A DNA stretch of 64,000 nt from Maratus speciosus. Taxonomy: Eukaryota > Arthropoda > Arachnida > Araneae > Salticidae. Each line of letters opens with the position of its first letter. Positions within the stretch are counted from its first letter, which is position 1. Shown in pieces: positions 24,620-36,100 of this stretch. Location: positions 534,133,073-534,197,072 of the forward strand of contig OZ010786.1 of the NCBI GenBank assembly GCA_963932465.1, read 5' to 3'. Under the pieces are notes generated by a model that was not told the DNA's origin, did not search any database, and saw nothing but the letters and a program-made list of their open reading frames with translations. A program made the translations under genes and the position numbers.

Positions 24620-25460
24620 CTTTTTAAAAAAATGTTAGAAGAAGCACAATTTATACAGAGCACTATGATTTTTTTTTCTGAAAGTTTTTTTCAGAAAGTT
24701 TAATTCAGAACAAGCCTTATATATGTTGCAAAAAAGCGTGCAAAATATAAATACTATTTGGAACATTAAAATAATATAATAAAATATATGTACAGAACAT
24801 GTAACTGCTATTGGAAACATACTTAGGAATTGTTTTTTTTTTTTGTTTGTTTGTTTGTTTGTTTTAAATATTATCAAAGATAAAATAACGATAAGAAAAA
24901 GGAAAAAAAAATGAAAAATCCTCATGTTATTAAAAAGGTTAACGAAGAAGCGTAAACGGAAGTACATTTATTCCACTTTCAAAAAGGTGTAGCGATTTAT
25001 TTCTCTTATATACTAATAAATTAGTTTCGAAACTTTCTTCACTATTAAAAAAATATTACGTGGAATTTTAAAAATTAAGGAAAGCTTCACTTATTTATTT
25101 AAGGTTCAGTAAAACTTTTAGGAAAAACATAAATATAGTATTTTTTTTTCTTAATCATAACAAATATCTAGTACTCTTATCTTAAATATGAATAGAAAAT
25201 ATTTTATTTACATCTTCTTTTTCCAGTAAATTCTTTTTCATGTGGACAAAGAAGAATTTACTTGAATCTTATACAGTGTTTTTTTTTTTAATTCTGTTAT
25301 ACGTTTAATGCTCACAAACTTTTAATTGCATGAACTTATAAACATTTTTAAAAGTACATTCAATTATATTTAATTATTTTTTGTCAAACGAGAATTTACA
25401 ATGAAATAAATCGGTATTATTTAAGGATATAGATTTTTTTTTTAATTTCAATATGTAATT
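24620..25460 (+). repeat. Repeat A, copy 2
   Basis: Shares TTATTCCACTTTCAAxAAG, TTTCTCTTATATxCTxATAAATTA and later CAAGxACTCTTATCTTA-like and TTTTTTGTCAAACGA-like blocks with repeat A at 1480-3690 and 56560-57270, same orientation. There are no genes; the open frames come from low-complexity sequence. Confidence 0.6.
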
Positions 25461-25734
25461 AAAAATGTTTTTGTGATGTTTATATGTTAGGTATATCTTA
25501 ATTTTTATAGTTAATTGTAATTATTTTTGAGGTACTATTAAAAAAACCTTTACGATTTTTAAGAAATCCCGAACTATTTATAAAACTTCTTATATTTATA
25601 ATATTTTTCAAACATAGAATCTTCAAATAGCAAATAAATTTCAGAATATAGCTTATAAAGAGGACATCATTAAATGTTGCTCAGTTTCATTTTTAAATGC
25701 GTTCGTAATCATATGAATGCGTACCTCCTATAGT

Positions 25735-26335
25735 CGTCGTTCAGTCCGTCTGTCTGTACGTCTGTATGCAGATAACAGAGCAAAAACTACCCAAAAGAAT
25801 GGTCTGAAATTTTAAATATATAATTGTTGCAAAATTTTGTCGAGTCATTTCAAATTTTATGAAAATCGGATCTGCAGTTTAATTACAGGGACAGTCAAAA
25901 GTTTTCCGTAACATTACGGCCAATGGGAATAAATTATTGTAAGTGCATTTTAGTGATGTTACAGCCTTCTGAATGGTCTGAAATTTTAAATATATAATTG
26001 TTGCGCAGTTTTGTCGAGTCTTTACAAATTTTATGAAAATCGGATCTGCAGTTTAATTACAGCGACAGTCAAAAGTTTTCCGTAACATTACGGCCAATGG
26101 GAATAAATTATTGTAAGTGCATTTTAGTGATGTTACAGCCTTCTGAATGGTCTGAAATTTTAAATATATAATTGTTGCGCAGTTTTGTCGAGTCTTTACA
26201 AATTTTATGAAAATCGGATGTATAGTTCAATTACAGGGCCAGTCAAAAGTTTCCGTTACATAACGGCCAAAGGGAAAAAAATTATTGCAAGCACATTTTA
26301 ATGATTTTAAAGCCTTTTGAACAGAATTAAATTGA
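25735..26335 (+). repeat. 174-bp tandem array, three units
   Basis: GAATGGTCTGAAATTTTAAA starts at 25797, 25971 and 26145, exactly 174 bp apart. The first two units are nearly identical; the third is diverged toward its end. The array is preceded by TCAGTCCGTCTGTCTGTACG, a CTGT-type lead-in also seen before other repeats in the window. Confidence 0.9.
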
Positions 26336-26568
26336 TATGCACTTATGAAGTGCACTAACATATTCATTCAATACAGTATGCAGTGCAAAAAATACTTATA
26401 AAAGTAGAAGCGCAGATTTACCATAAATATTCAAGGTTTTAACTGACTTAAAACAAAGAAGTTGGTATCCAATGTATGCCAAAGAGTAGGTTTGTAACGA
26501 ATTCTTCGATTTTAATAATTGTTTTGTTCGGATAGACTCGTTCTGTTATTATACAATAAAGCATAATA

Positions 26569-26612
<44 letters not shown>

Positions 26613-27457
26613 TTCAAAATATACATAATTTTGAAATTCATTAAATTTAAGATCAGGTATATATAGTTGAAAAATTTGTGAAAAATATTTATATAATGGC
26701 GGTAAGTGTAAAACACTTCCGGAGGGAACTCATACTGATACCGATAATCATTCGTTAAAATCAGCTGATTATTTTAGTTTTCAGAAGTGCATTTTTTTTA
26801 ATATAGCTGCTTAATATTAAGCTTTTTAGAAACATTGTGAAAACCAAAAACTACTTGTGTGATAAACTGTATCGAAATATGCATGTTTTTCGATATATCT
26901 AGCGTTGATCTCGTATCACACAGCAATCCGCAATGGTAATTTAACAGTGTATGATTACTTCCTTTGATATACATTAAAATATAGACCATGGGATGTAATA
27001 ATGTTGCTCAATTTCATGATACCACATACAAAACTAAAAACATTTTACTTCTTTTCCCAATAATTTCACGATTTCAGAAACAATGTTTAGTTATGATTGA
27101 CAAAAATATAGACTATGGAGCTCATTAGCAATATCGTGAATTGAACGAACTCCATGCCTTAAAAACTTTTTTAAAATACCAAATTAAGGCAAGCGAAGGT
27201 GTGTATTAAATGCAATATTATTAAAATTTAAATATTCAGGCTGTTTTAATTTTTTGTCGACAGCCGTGAATGACACTTGAGAATAACTACATTGTTATTC
27301 CTAAAAAGTGTCATCAAGAAGGAATGTTTGCTGTTAAGATATCATTTTTCAATCTTATACCGCGTGTTCTTTTTTTACTAGCTAACAAATTTATTAAGAA
27401 TCGAAATCTTACATTTTTTAATAATATAATGGAGGTTATGGATTTTTATTAAATGCA
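26336..27457. other. Stretch with no gene; TA microsatellite
   Basis: TA-rich tracts lie at about 26567-26612. No coding signal or element ends are recognised. Confidence 0.45.
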
Positions 27458-27720
27458 ATGAACGGAGACGAAAGTCCCATTGCAAGAAGATGGCAAAGAA
27501 ATAGTGAGCGGAAATTCAAAATGGTTAACGAAGAAAAACCAGAAGTTGAAATAGAATTTGGACAGCAAAAGCTGCAACGCCACAATTACGGAGACAAAGA
27601 GACGCAGAAGCCCATCGTTCTCAAGATCTTCAAAGCCGTGTCAATTTTGAAATCGATGAACCCTATCTCGGATAGATGAACGTTATTTGCGAGATCTGTG
27701 GCTCTGATTCTGGTAAAATA
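27458..27720 (+). pseudogene. Possible Helitron-type ORF fragment
   Basis: Codon-like, less AT-rich sequence encodes a charged region with NEEKPEVEIE and QQKLQRHN, then, after an apparent frameshift, RRQRDAEAHRSQDL, NFEIDEPYLG, a stop, and MNVICEICGS. The pattern of repeated N-E-(T/K)-P-E-x-R-rich segments followed by a short C..C motif resembles the region before the Rep domain in arthropod Helitron proteins. This is a tentative reading; no Rep or helicase motif is visible, so it may be another protein remnant. Confidence 0.3.
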
Positions 27721-28059
27721 GTTATTTGAAAATATGTTTTAAAATAGCATTATTAGTACCAATTTGCATGTTTTTTGTGAAATAGGCCTCCACCGTTTGT
27801 GATTGAAGTTCAAGTGCACGCTCTTGTAATTATTTTAATAATTCAATAAATAATTATCTTACAAATTATGTTTGAATGAAAAGTGGACTGTTTTATAACT
27901 ATTTTAACCCACCTGACCCTATAGTTAGATAAAACAGAATTTGTTATTTCTTAATTCTTTTTATAAAGCAGAACTATATAATTATTTTAAATATGCAAAC
28001 ACGTCATTTGGACAGGCTATCTTCTTGTATTTGAATAATTGCCGAAACGTCAGTGAAGG

Positions 28060-28092
28060 CTTACTGTGGAGACACGAAAAGTTTTGGTTTCC

Positions 28093-28138
<46 letters not shown>

Positions 28139-28260
28139 TCCGCGATAACCGCCGTAAAAAGCATCCGATTAGCTTAAAATTAAGTATGCATGTTGGTAAA
28201 ATCCCCGGATTTAGCTGTATAGTTTTTGTTTAAATTTGGTTCATGCGTTCGGAATATATA
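28060..28260 (+). repeat. TGTC microsatellite with repeat lead-in
   Basis: A (TGTC)n tract at 28094-28138 is followed by CGCGATAACCGCCGTAAAA and a sequence resembling the unit start of the 327-bp array (CGATT...TATGCATG). It looks like a single degraded copy of the same general class of repeat. Confidence 0.6.
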
Positions 28261-28805
28261 GAACATTTTATTTTGCGACTTAATGCTTTCCTATAGCAAT
28301 TCAGACGATTTTTCCATTTTTATTTGTTGAAAGGAAATGGCTCATATGATTGAAGGATTTAAATAGTAAATTATGGATGATGTAATTTCTAATTAGAACC
28401 GTACATTATTCATATTAGTTTGAAATTTTGTGTATACATTTGTCAGAGTTTTTAAATTCGGTGTTTAACTTATGGAGGTATTTTATATATGTGTTCCAAT
28501 AATATATCTTTTTATAAATTTACTTTTTTTCAAAGCACATATTTCATTGTTTTATTTTCTTTTAACTGTTGCCTAGCGACGGAACTACACCTAAAAATAT
28601 CGTAAATGTGAAAGTATTTGTAATTGTTTGAAGTCAATCAAAGTCAAAAGGGACGAATTAATGCCTTTGTGACTTTACATATAGATGAAATTTACCCCAG
28701 AAAGACTATGTTCTGCTTATTTTGTTCAAATATTTTTTTCTTTTAAATTAAGAAGTTCATTATTTTCATAAGGAATAAATTGACATTTTGCTATAAATTT
28801 AACAA

Positions 28806-28852
<47 letters not shown>

Positions 28853-29974
28853 GTTGCCAAGAAAATCCTATCCCAGAATAATAATTTATCCTAAACAGTT
28901 AATTTTGATTTGAAAGATTTTCATGTGCAAGAGGAAAATGAAATAAAAAATAGACATGAATACGTCTTCATATTGGAAATAAAACTAAAATACGAAAAGA
29001 AGGTGAATTTGATCTCATATATCAAAAATAAAACTAATATGATTTGAGGTTGAAATAAAAAGGGCTTGTGTTATGATATTAATTCTTATTATTAAAAGAA
29101 ATGTTACTAATATCTCATGGTTTATCGTCTGCACACAGCTAACAGAAATGTTAATTTTTAATCGAAAATTTCAATGAGAAAAAAAAAAAAAACTTTTGAA
29201 AATCAAATATATAGTAAATGTCAAAATTTTACACCGCAAAATTATCGCTGTCGAAAATGACGTCATTGTATTGGGAAATAAATATTCTCATTCTTAAAAA
29301 CCAAGCATTAACTAGATTACCTAAAAAAATATTTTATGACGAGTGTTACTTCTTAATGCCGTCTCATTTCAGAAAATATGAATGAAAATTATTTTATTTT
29401 TAAAAGGAAATTGTATTTTCATTCATAAAACCTAAACTTTTAATATAATTGCGTCAATGTGAATCATTTTCTGTCCACCAGTATTGAAAATTAAGGCTCG
29501 GAAGTATAAAAAGAAATTTAAGATTTGCGATAACCATTAGCGCAATAAATAAAAAGTTACGTATGTAAATTAATGAAACCACGGGGAGTTCAGGAGGCGG
29601 AGCCCCCCCCCCCCCCCTGAAGAAATCTGTTTTATTATTTAAAAAAAATATCAGAATTAGTAGCTCATGAAAATTATTTCAAAATATCCTTCCATAACAA
29701 CGTTTTTAATTTAATGCTTCTAATGTCTGAAAACTTCGTATTTTTTATTCTTATAAATAATTACATAATTTGAAAACTTTAAATTGCGGTTTGCATGAAA
29801 TTGAATATTACCAAAGTGTGTCTAAAAACAGTGACTTGCAGAGCTGACGTTGAGGCTCCTGATCTGCAGATTTACTAGTAATGTAGAAATAACATATTAG
29901 AGCCACAAATGAAATGTTCGCCTTTAAAGATAAGCGGACGGATTTCTGATGGATTGCATATTTTCTAAGCGATT

Positions 29975-29980
<6 letters not shown>
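28261..29980. other. Stretch with homopolymers, no gene seen
   Basis: It includes a 41-T run (28808-28848) and a 15-C run (29603-29617). No genes or element ends are recognised. Confidence 0.5.
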
Positions 29981-30046
<66 letters not shown>

Positions 30047-30254
30047 GTATGTATAAATATATGTAATTATATATACAATATATATATACATTATTTACAA
30101 TATATAATTACATATATACTACAATATATGTAATATGTATAATATATATAATTGTACAATATGTATACAAAGATACATATGTATATATATATATATGTAA
30201 TTATATATACAATACGTATACATATATGTAATACATATTTATGTATACATATAC

Positions 30255-30296
<42 letters not shown>

Positions 30297-30300
30297 ATAC
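29981..30300 (+). repeat. Compound TA / TATG / TG microsatellite
   Basis: A long TA tract, short ATGT units, degenerate TA/TG-rich sequence and a final (GT)n tract near 30278-30296. Confidence 0.9.
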
Positions 30301-30429
30301 TGAAATTCAGCTCATTCTATCATCGCTACCTTTGAGAATTTTTACCATAATAGACTAGTCTTGTACATTACCCGCTCGATAGACATACAAATGAAATTAC
30401 AAAAAAAAAAAAATATATCTTTGGAAAAT

Positions 30430-30800
30430 ACTACTCAAAACTCGACGAATTTGAAGGCAGCAATAGAAACGAAGCACCCCCAAATTAGCCAAAAACGAGA
30501 TGTTGAATTCCACCATAACTACGCCAGACGAAACGTATGTTTGGCAGTCAGAAACAAATTCATTGTATTCGATTGACACGTTCTTTTCCATCCTTTGTCT
30601 TCTGCGGATATTGCTCGGTCCAGCTTCTATGTGTACATTTCCTCAGAAATTCACTTTGCTAAACAAATTGTTTCTTTAAATGACATAAGATTTCTTCTCG
30701 ATAAGTATTTTGACAGCAAATCAGAAATGTTTGGGAAATAAGGTGTTACGAAACTTCCGGAAAGATGGGAGTAAGTTGTAGAACAGAAAGGCACATAGAT
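30430..30800 (+). pseudogene. Mariner transposase remnant (C-terminal part)
   Basis: One continuous frame reads AAIETKHPQISQKRDVEFHH, then, after a stop, HVLFHPLSSADIARSSFYVY, then SLNDIRFLLDKYFDSKSEMF, stop, GVTKLPERWE, stop, VVEQKGT. This follows the mariner C-terminal pattern of an HHDNARPH-type motif, a WDVLPHPPYSPDLAPSD-type motif and a LPERWxxVxxxxG-type end. The HHDNARPH position is degraded to HHNYARRN and the last catalytic aspartate region is altered, so the enzyme is dead. The frame is kept throughout, so decay is by substitution (about four stops) rather than indels. The upstream half is not recognisable. Confidence 0.75.
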
Positions 30801-31059
30801 ATTTTAATAAAATATCGATTTTTGAAATTTTGTGTGGTTATTTTATTTTTTAAGGAAAAAAAAGTTTTGGACTACCTAATATGTAAATGAAATATCTAAA
30901 AACTGTATCTAAATAGCACCCGAAAATATTTTACACATTGAAATTATTACATAAAACACTATGATTTCAACTCCTCAGTTCATGAAGAAATACTTTTATT
31001 AGGTATAATGTAATAAATTACTTGATCGGCTATGTTAATTCTATTTATAGTTTTAGAAA

Positions 31060-31495
31060 ATAGTTTATGCTTGGTAAAATTTTTAATCTTACATTTAAAT
31101 GATAGTTAAATCCGATATATTTATTTTTTATAAAAATACATAATTCTTATTAAAATATTTATATTTAATATTCTTATTTAAATACATTTTCATTTCTTAA
31201 AATTTCTTTAGAATGTCCTACATACCGAATTAAATATATTTCCTGCACTTATGTACCAATTACTATTTTATTAAATTGGTAATTGTAAAGTTAATAAATG
31301 CTTTATACACTTTGCAAAAGACCAAATGTCATTAATCTTTCAAACAAAGGATTTTTGAAACTTCTTTCCTGAGACTAATACTAGTATAAACTAATTACTA
31401 GTTAAATAGAAATTTATGTTTTATCTTTTAAATCAAATTTGCATTCCGCAAATTAGATTTCACTGCTAACGAAACTATTTAAAAGGTCTTACTTT
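31060..31495 (+). repeat. Repeat B, copy 2 (left half)
   Basis: Shares ATCAAATTTGCATTCCGCAA, GTACCAATTACTATTTTATTAA-like and AATTACTAGTTAAATAGAAAT-like blocks with repeat B at 12490 and 59100. It is interrupted by the LTR element and resumes at 38279. Confidence 0.7.
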
Positions 31496-31499
31496 GACT
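31496..31499. repeat. Target-site duplication GACT (left)
   Basis: GACT lies directly before the TG of the 5' LTR and recurs directly after the CA of the 3' LTR at 38275-38278. A 4-bp duplication is usual for gypsy integrases. Related B repeats at ~12926 and ~59500 show an uninterrupted CTTAGAAAA context at the same place. Confidence 0.85.
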
Positions 31500-31832
31500 T
31501 GTAAAGAACTAATTCATTACAGAAAACTAACATTTTTTCCACCGATAGATGGCGGTAGTCAACTGAGGATAGAAGATTGTTCTGTTTTTTCGAACTCCGA
31601 AGCGAGAAGCTGGAGTGAGCGCGCAGAGTGTTTTTTTTTTGGTTGTGAAGGTGACTCGATGAGTGATGTAGTTAAAAAAAGTAGAAATTGTTACCACGAT
31701 TATATTTTGTGTTTTGTGTTCGTAAATTTGTGTTTTGTGACTGTCATATTAAATCAAGAAATACCATCCGATGGCCTCTTCATTTATCAACTGTGTTTAT
31801 TATTAAAGAATACCATAGTCTCCTACATTACA
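31500..31832 (+). repeat. 5' LTR
   Basis: This 333-bp LTR starts TGTAAAGAAC and ends CTACATTACA. It appears identical to the 3' LTR, including a 10-T run. Two ATTAAA hexamers at about 31748 and 31802 could serve as poly(A) signals. A GATAGATGGCGG motif sits near the left end at 31544-31555. Short open frames inside the LTR look fortuitous. Confidence 0.95.
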
Positions 31833-33160
31833 GACGAGTAAAGATGGTGGCAGCTCGGTACGATTCCATGGTGAAGAAATGACCAGTGTTCTTAAGTAAA
31901 GATGCAACTAGCAAGTAAGCCAGTTCCATATTTTTGTATTTATTAGTACCATGAATCATCTGTTATCGATTAAATTTCTTTTAATCTGGATTAACTAGAT
32001 TTAATTGCTTGCGTAAATTAATTTCAAGCTTTAGAGAAAGCGCGGATTAATTGGGCATATTTCATGTACTGATATATATTGAACTTATTCCCATCAAATC
32101 AAATAAAAAAATTTGAATAATATTGAAAATTATTTCATTAAGCTGTTCTCTTTATAAAATATTGTGTTCTTAGGCATTTTATCTTAGAAATATTAAGATC
32201 TGTTCTTAAAGTTGAAATAATAATAAATAAAGTTTATTTATATATTTTTGGGGATAGTTACGGTAATAATTCTTTTGAATAAAATGTTAAAATGGTATGA
32301 TTTCATTCTTTAAAAGAAAAAAATTTTGAAAAAATAAAATTTCTATCTTACCGTTTTGTCATTTGGATCAATGCCAAAATTACAAAGTTCGAAAGAAAAA
32401 AAATGTTGGAAGGCAGATAAATTCTGTTTTTTCTTTATTTGATTATTTAGTTATTCTAAAAATAGAATAGATGATATTTTCGTTCTTTGATTCTGATTGC
32501 AAAATGAATGTGGATTTGATATTTGTTTTGTTAATTTTTAAAGAAAAAAAGTTATTGAGTTTAAAACGGAAAAATAAATAATTCTGTTTTGTTTGTTGAG
32601 TTTATGTAAAAAAATAAAAACTTGATAAGTATCGAGTAAAAGATAAAAGTGTTATTTTCATTTGGAAAAAGAAATTGAGTTGAATATTTTGTAATTTACT
32701 CTTTTCATGTAAAGAAATGAAAATGTTAAGTGGGTTATTTTAAATATTTTTTTTGCGAGTAATTTGTTATGCTTGCATAAAAAGGGTTGAGAATTAAGAA
32801 AAATTCTCGTATTTACTTAGTTTGATTGGTTTAATTTTAATTGCGTAATTTAATTATTGTTTTTGAAATAAGTGTGTTTATTGAATAAAATATAGTTCTG
32901 AATGTTGAAAAAAAAATTCTTTTATCATCTTAATTGTATTTTTGACACAATTACATATTTACTTATTTAATATGTTTAAAAAGTTGCACAGTGTTTAATT
33001 TACTAAGAATTTGATAGAGGTGGATTTTAGAATTGCTTTATTAATTAAAATTTATTATATCGGCTTAAAAGTTTTGTTGCTAGTTTAAGTAGGAGACTTC
33101 TGAGTTCTATTAATTAGAAATTAAGCATTCTGATTTTGTTTCGGTTTATATAAAATTAAG
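31833..33160 (+). other. Long untranslated leader of the LTR element
   Basis: About 1.3 kb of very AT-rich sequence lies between the 5' LTR and the gag-pol start, with no coding potential that I recognise. It contains many upstream ATGs, so a spliced or internally initiated message is possible (inference). Packaging and dimerisation signals would be expected here, but none can be identified by eye. Confidence 0.7.
31845..31862 (+). other. Candidate primer-binding site
   Basis: TGGTGGCAGCTCGG begins 12 nt after the 5' LTR. A TGG start is what annealing to the CCA end of a tRNA would give. I could not match it to a specific tRNA: neither of the two possible registers puts the invariant T-stem cytosine in place. 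It is positional evidence only. Confidence 0.2.
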
Positions 33161-36100
33161 ATGGCGTATTTAGCAAAAGCTAGAAGAGCAGACTTGTTGG
33201 AAATTTGTGATGAATTGGAATTGGAAGTTGATCTTTCGAAAAAGATTCCAGAAATTAAGAAAATTATTCTAGAAAGTGAAGTTTACAAGGAAGAAGAGGT
33301 TAGACTCATGTTAGACCGAGTAATAGAAGATAGGAAAACGAGAGAAGAGAGAGAGAAAGAAGAGAAAGAAAAAGAAGAAAGAATTCGACAAGAAGAAAGG
33401 GAAGAACATATGGCTAAGGAAGCTCATGAACATGAACTAGAATTAAAAAAATTGGAGCAATTGCAAAGAACTTCTGAACAGAACGATGGATCAGGAAGAA
33501 AGGTTGATGTCGGACCAAAAATACAGTTGGCACAAATTGTTCCGAAATTCGACGAAAAATCTGATGAGATGGGTCTCTTTTTAATTAATTTTGAGAGAAG
33601 AGCAGAGATGGCTAAAGTTTCGAAGAGTGAATGGGTTGCATACTTGTTAGCTGTTTTGCCCACAGAGGTTACAAACATGTTAGCTAGGGAATCGTCTGAA
33701 GATGCGATTAACTACGATTTTGTTAAAAATCTTATATTAGAAAGATATAAGTTGAATAGCGAGAAACTGAAGCAATGTTTTTATCGGCATCATAAAACGC
33801 CAGACAAATCTTGGAGGAATTATGCGCAGGAACTCACTAGTTATTTTACAGCCTGGATTACAGAATTAGGTGTTGAAAAGTTTGATCAACTTAAAGATTT
33901 AATTATTACAGAACAGTTAAAGTTTCGAGTGCCCGCGGAAACAAAAGAACATTTTCTAGACAATTGGTTAAATTTTGTGACGCCTTTAGATTTGGCTAAG
34001 AAATTGGATGACTATGAAAGTATCAAAGAAAGTTTTAAAAAGAAAGAACTTCCGAAAAAGACCATGTCTAATTTTCGATCCCAATTTAAAAATTCAAATA
34101 ACTTTGACTACAAGAAAGAAAGTAAGGATAATAAGCCTAAATTGCCAATTAAATCAGAATCATTAACTGGGAATCATAGAGAAAGAGAATTTGATAAGAA
34201 GAGAACGTTACGTTGTTACGAATGTGGATCAAGCACTCATCTTCGTCCTCAATGTGATAAACTTAAGAAATCGCCAGAAATCATTTCTCATGTTAAGGTG
34301 GAAGTTGGGCAAGATTCGTCAATAACGCCTTATCTTAGTGTGGGGAAAGTAAACGGCGTACAAATGGAAATTTTAAGGGATACGGGTGCGACAATAGATT
34401 TAATTGCACAAAGGTATGTCAAACCGCATATGTATCTGAACGAAAAAGTGTGGGTACGGGTGCCCTTACACGATGGTCTATTCTGTTTACCTCTTGCAGA
34501 GATTGAATTAGACTGTGAAATGGGACATGTGATAACTAAAGCTGCTGTCTCAAGAGACTCTGTAGATTTAGGAAGATATTTGTTAGGAAATAAAACAGCC
34601 GCTTTATTTGAACATTGTAAAGAAGAAAAGGCAGTGAAAGAGCATATGATTAATGCTGTTCAAACCAGAGCTCAGAAGAAAATTCTGGAAGCAGAGAAGG
34701 TTTCTCATGAAGAGCCTGAAATGCACGAAATTTCTGATGAAACTGTAGAAAAGAATCATAGCAATAGTATAGAAAGAGAAAACAAAAAAATGGAAGCGAA
34801 AAAAGATAAAGATAAATCAGAAGAAGAGAAGTTAGAAAACCAAGAAGACTCAATTTTGCCAGTATGTCAAACTGTCTCAGTACAAGAGCTTATAAAAACT
34901 TCTCCTAAGACATTTTCTGAAGAACAAAAGAAGAGCAAAGAGCTAAAACCTCTTATCGAAGAAGCTAAAAAGAAAAATAGCAAAGATAGCAAATTTATTT
35001 TGGAGAAAAATATGCTTTTTTATAAAAGAAAAGATAGGAATGGTACTGAAAGAAAATTATTAGTTGTCCCGGAAAGGTTTCGTGAGCAGTTAAAAAAATT
35101 TTGTCATGAAACTGTTGCAACTCATTTGGGGGTAGCTAAAACTAAAGATGCTTTGTTTAAGACTTTTTATTGGCCAAATTGCTTTAAAGATATCGAAGAT
35201 TATGTCAGAACTTGCGACTACTGTCAACGAGTTGGAAAGCCTCAAGACAAAAAGAAAGCACCTTTACAGATTGTTCCAGTTATTTCAGAAATATTTACAA
35301 AGCTAAATGTTGATGCTTGTGGACCTTTACCTGTCAGTACACTAGGCAACAAATACATAATAACTGTAATTTGTTTAGCTTCGAAATATCCTGATGCGGT
35401 TCCTACACCTAATTTGTATTCTACGACGATTATTGATGCTTTATTACAAATTTTCAGTAGACTTGGATTTCCTCGTATACTACAAACTGACCAAGGAAAG
35501 TCATTTATGAGTGTACTTACAACGGAATTCTTAGAGAAATTTGGAGTTAGAGTTGTGCGAAGTTCGGTTTATCATCCACAAAGTAATCCAGTTGAAAGAA
35601 TGCACAGGACTTTGAAACGGATACTCAGAGTACTTTGTTTAGAATCTGGAGCTGATTGGGAGAAAGTACTGCCTCCTGCCCTTTTTGCATTAAGAACTGT
35701 AACTCACAATAGCACTGGGTTCAGTCCAGCAGAATTAGTCCATGGCCAGAACTTAAGAACTCCAATGATGCTACTCTATGAAAAATTGACTGAGCAAGAG
35801 ATAGAAGAAGATAGTGTGATATCCTATGTATTTGACTTAATGAACAGAATGAAGAAATGCCAAGAGCTCACTGCAGAAAATATGGAAAAAGATAAACAAA
35901 ACCAAAAATATTGGTATGATATAAAAGCCAGAAAACAAGAGTTTAAAGAGGGAGATAAAGTTTTAATTGTGGCCCCATCCAAACCAAATAAACTGTCAGT
36001 TAGTTGGATAGGACCTGGAGAAGTAATGAAGAGATTATCAGAAACTAACTATGTTATTTGCGATCCAGAGAGAAAGAAGTCCCAAGTGTATCACGTAAAT

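Noticed and set aside
31494..31841. 115-codon open frame covering the 5' LTR (and a 60-codon one in the 3' LTR)
   Set aside because: It lies inside the LTR, has no recognisable motif, begins upstream of the LTR and ends just past it; best seen as chance.
33424..34853. Antisense open frames inside gag-pol
   Set aside because: They are shadows of the long sense ORF and have no recognisable features.
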